From contig JBFLZY010000011.1 of assembly GCA_040755975.1 (NCBI GenBank), positions 1-51,155 of the forward strand: a DNA stretch of 51,155 nt. Reading direction: 5' to 3'. This DNA is from JAIMBK01 sp040755975 (GTDB lineage Bacteria > Bacillota > Desulfotomaculia > Desulfotomaculales > Nap2-2B). The position numbers were made by a program, and so were the translations under genes. Below the pieces are notes generated by a model that saw nothing but the letters and a program-made list of their open reading frames with translations, did not search any database and had not been told where the DNA came from. The stretch's first letter is position 1, and every line of letters starts with the position of its first letter. Of the stretch, positions 49,177-51,155 are shown piece after piece.

Positions 49177-50085
49177 CTACAACAAAATTCGATCAAGCAA
49201 CATGCCCACGAACAGCAAGAACAAATAGGGGCTGGATAATTTATATAAAAACCAGGCTTTTTTGTTTTCATTGTGAAAGTACAGATAAACGTTGCCCGCA
49301 AAAATCACGCCGCCGCTGAACAGAGCCGTCCCCAGGTAAACAGCCCCGAAGTTCCCGAAATAGCACACACTCAGGGAGGCAGCGATCATCAGCACGACGG
49401 TAACCAATATATACTGGAGGGTGGTTCTTATATTGCAAACCACCGGGAGCATCGGGATATTGACGCGCCGGTAATCATCCTTGAAATAAATGGCCAGGTT
49501 CCAGATATGGTTCGGAATCCAGAAAACCACCAGCATACTGATCAGAAGGGGCGTTATGCTGAGCCCGCCGGTAACGGCCACCCACCCGAAGAGGGCGGGC
49601 AGCCCGCCGCTGAATCCGCCCAGGATGATATTCCAGGGGGTTTTGCGTTTCAGCCAGAGGCTATATATCCCTACATAACCGAACATTCCCAGCAAAATGC
49701 AGATAAAGGCGGGCACATTAATTGTCCAGGCAATGGCCAAAGCGATGAGGAATTGCACCAGGCCCCAAAATAATGCCTTTTCGGCCGGGTAAATGCGCCC
49801 GGAAGGAATGGGCCGCCGCCGCGTCCGCTCCATGCCGGCGTCAATATCTCTATCCACGTAGCAACTGATGGCGTTGACTCCCGAACAGGCCAGGGTAATG
49901 GCCAGAATGGCTTTTATCCAGAAAGCAGGGGAATGGGTTGTCTCCTGGGCGGCCAGAAACATGGTTACCAGCGCGGTAAGCACCAGGAGAAAAACCGACC
50001 GCGGCTTGGTAACTTCGATATAATTTTTTAATGAACTGACCAGTAATCGCGGCGCTGGAGGCCTCCGGCGCATGGCTGCTTCCAT
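49177..50085 (-). CDS. ctaB: Protoheme IX farnesyltransferase (heme O synthase) family
   Basis: 302 residues, UbiA-type membrane prenyltransferase with about eight or nine helices. It begins KNYIEVTKPRSVFLLVLTALV; the prenyl-diphosphate motif is in NAISCYVDRDIDAGMERTRRRP, matching heme O synthases. The second loop has YSLWLKRKTPWNIILGGFSGG. It would make heme O for a quinol or cytochrome oxidase. No oxidase gene is nearby, and the rest of the window suggests an anaerobe, so its role here is open. A related UbiA activity cannot be ruled out. Confidence 0.88.
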   Translation of the reverse strand: MEAAMRRRPPAPRLLVSSLKNYIEVTKPRSVFLLVLTALVTMFLAAQETTHSPAFWIKAILAITLACSGVNAISCYVDRDIDAGMERTRRRPIPSGRIYPAEKALFWGLVQFLIALAIAWTINVPAFICILLGMFGYVGIYSLWLKRKTPWNIILGGFSGGLPALFGWVAVTGGLSITPLLISMLVVFWIPNHIWNLAIYFKDDYRRVNIPMLPVVCNIRTTLQYILVTVVLMIAASLSVCYFGNFGAVYLGTALFSGGVIFAGNVYLYFHNENKKAWFLYKLSSPYLFLLFVGMLLDRILL

Positions 50086-50151
50086 AATCTCAACTCTCCT
50101 AACTGACTATAATAATAACGGATTTAACCGGTCGTGTCAACGAAAAGCCGG

Positions 50152-51155
50152 TTAATATTCCAACACCGCCCGCGCGTCCAGGGCCAGTACGCCCTCCGGT
50201 CCCGCCGCCAGCGGGTTAACGTCGATTTCGGCAAGCTCGGGAAAATCGACCACCAGCTGCGCCAGGCGCATCAAGGTTTCCACAAGGGCGGGGATATTTG
50301 CCGCCGGGGTTCCCCGCGCCCCGGCTAAAATCCCGGCTGATTTTATTTCGCCGATCATTTCCCGGGCCTCTTCTTCCGCCAGGGGTGCGAGGCGGAAGGA
50401 TACGTCTTTGAGCACCTCGGTATAAATACCGCCCAGGCCGAAAACAATCACCGGACCAAATTCGGCGTCCCGTTTGGCTCCCAAAATAACTTCCACGCCG
50501 CCCGGATGATATTTTTGGAGGAACACGCCGTCAATCCGGGCGTGCGGCACATTCGCCCGCACCGCCGCGACCAATTCGTCGTAAGCCAGGGAAAGTTCCG
50601 CTTCATTTTGAATATTTAATCTTACGCCGCCCACGTCTGACTTGTGGGCGACCTGGGAACTGGCAATCTTCATGACCAGCGGGTAACCCAACCGGCCGCC
50701 CACGGCAACGGCCGCCTCTTTGTCGGAAGCAAAGTGGGTCGCGGCCGCCTTGATGCCGTAGGCTCGTAAAATTTCCATTGTTTCGCCGCCCAGCAGCCTG
50801 ACCCCTGCTTTCTGCGCCTTCCGGATCACCGCGGCCGCTTTCGCGCGCCCGACATCTTGAAAAACAGGCGGTTCCCGGAACGGTTTCCCCCTCACTTCGT
50901 TAAGGTAATGATAAAGCTTCGCCAGCGCCCGGGCAGTTCGCTCCGGATTGGGAAAACCGGCCGCCACTCCGCACTTGTCGAGTCGGGCAATGGCCTTTTC
51001 CTGGCTGGCGCCGAAAATCCAAACGGCGACGGGTTTTTCCCTCCTTCGGGCGGCCTCTTTGACTACTTCCTCCAGAACGGCGCCCACAGGATCGTAACCG
51101 GCTACTTTATAAGCGGCAAAGATGCAGATTACCGCGTCCACCTGCGGGTCGTCCA
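50152..51155 (-). CDS. ADP-forming acetate/acyl-CoA synthetase, C-terminal part (5' end outside window)
   Basis: 334 residues remain; the frame is open to the window edge (DDPQVDAVICIF before the internal GTG), so the true start is beyond 51155. It matches the C-terminal half of single-chain ADP-forming acyl-CoA synthetases: the end of the succinyl-CoA ligase-like domain, then an ATP-grasp domain from about 51155-600 onward with LRAYGIKAAATHFAS, GYPLVMKIASSQVAHKSDVGGVRL and VIVFGLGGIYTEVLKDVSFRLAPL. The end AEIDVNPLAAGPEGVLALDAR is typical. It conserves energy by making ATP from acyl-CoA. Confidence 0.92.
   Translation of the reverse strand, partial: DDPQVDAVICIFAAYKVAGYDPVGAVLEEVVKEAARRREKPVAVWIFGASQEKAIARLDKCGVAAGFPNPERTARALAKLYHYLNEVRGKPFREPPVFQDVGRAKAAAVIRKAQKAGVRLLGGETMEILRAYGIKAAATHFASDKEAAVAVGGRLGYPLVMKIASSQVAHKSDVGGVRLNIQNEAELSLAYDELVAAVRANVPHARIDGVFLQKYHPGGVEVILGAKRDAEFGPVIVFGLGGIYTEVLKDVSFRLAPLAEEEAREMIGEIKSAGILAGARGTPAANIPALVETLMRLAQLVVDFPELAEIDVNPLAAGPEGVLALDARAVLEY

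Noticed and set aside
49110..49319. Plus-strand frame with a good AGGAGG site antisense to ctaB
   Set aside because: The TTG-started 69-residue product is Cys/Arg/Thr rich with no family pattern and runs opposite to the clear ctaB frame.

Overview
The window looks like chromosome from an anaerobic, endospore-forming, moderately GC-rich Firmicute, most like the Desulfotomaculum/Pelotomaculum (Peptococcaceae) group. Evidence: sporulation and germination genes (sigH, spoVR, prkA, yhbH, a gerABC operon), the Gram-positive cluster dprA-topA-xerC-hslVU-codY, the cluster cysE-cysS-mrnC-rlmB-yacP-sigH, a sporeformer-type Ku/LigD end-joining set, and a cytoplasmic molybdenum/iron-sulfur oxidoreductase operon. 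The genus is inference. All confident genes are on the minus strand except one citE-like gene (40199-41116). I saw no rRNA, tRNA or CRISPR array.

Layout, low to high coordinates (transcription runs leftward). 1-3914: truncated histone-deacetylase-family gene, hydantoinase/oxoprolinase-like gene, miaB. 4106-5577: cheW and a DAHP synthase gene, the latter behind a promoter / 25-codon ORF / terminator leader. 5934-12610: complete tryptophan operon trpEGDCFBA. 13179-17863: sigH, yacP, rlmB, mrnC, cysS, cysE. 17975-25526: codY, hslU, hslV, xerC, topA, dprA. 25631-29072: ligD-type polymerase, three tiny hydrophobic genes absent from a normal ORF cutoff, ligD-type ligase, ku. 29550-34087: small membrane gene, gerC, gerB, gerA. 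34195-39902: spoVR, thioesterase, yhbH, CGGC-domain gene, prkA. 40199-41116: citE-like gene. 41173-48016: an operon of TauE/SafE permease, small membrane protein, molybdopterin oxidoreductase, four-cluster ferredoxin and a composite NAD(P)-linked flavoprotein, preceded by a 23-bp-periodic array of CRP-type dyads and a Crp/Fnr regulator gene. 49177-51155: heme O synthase family prenyltransferase and a truncated ADP-forming acyl-CoA synthetase.

Two things stand out as possibly undescribed. First, a family of structured interspersed repeats (full copies at 20785-21110 and 29145-29537, a divergent copy with 21-bp perfect inverted ends at 12692-12960, fragments at 8593-8647 and 5667-5707). Its arms are conserved, its centre variable, and its terminal hairpin shows compensatory changes. 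Copies sit in the trp operon, in front of trpE, in the DAHP synthase leader, before hslV and before ku. Second, the sulfur/molybdenum operon with its regularly phased operators and a 730-residue flavoprotein that joins a NuoF-like cluster domain, a GltD-like NAD(P)H:FAD core and a ferredoxin tail. It could form a soluble NAD(P)H-linked molybdoenzyme whose substrate is unknown.
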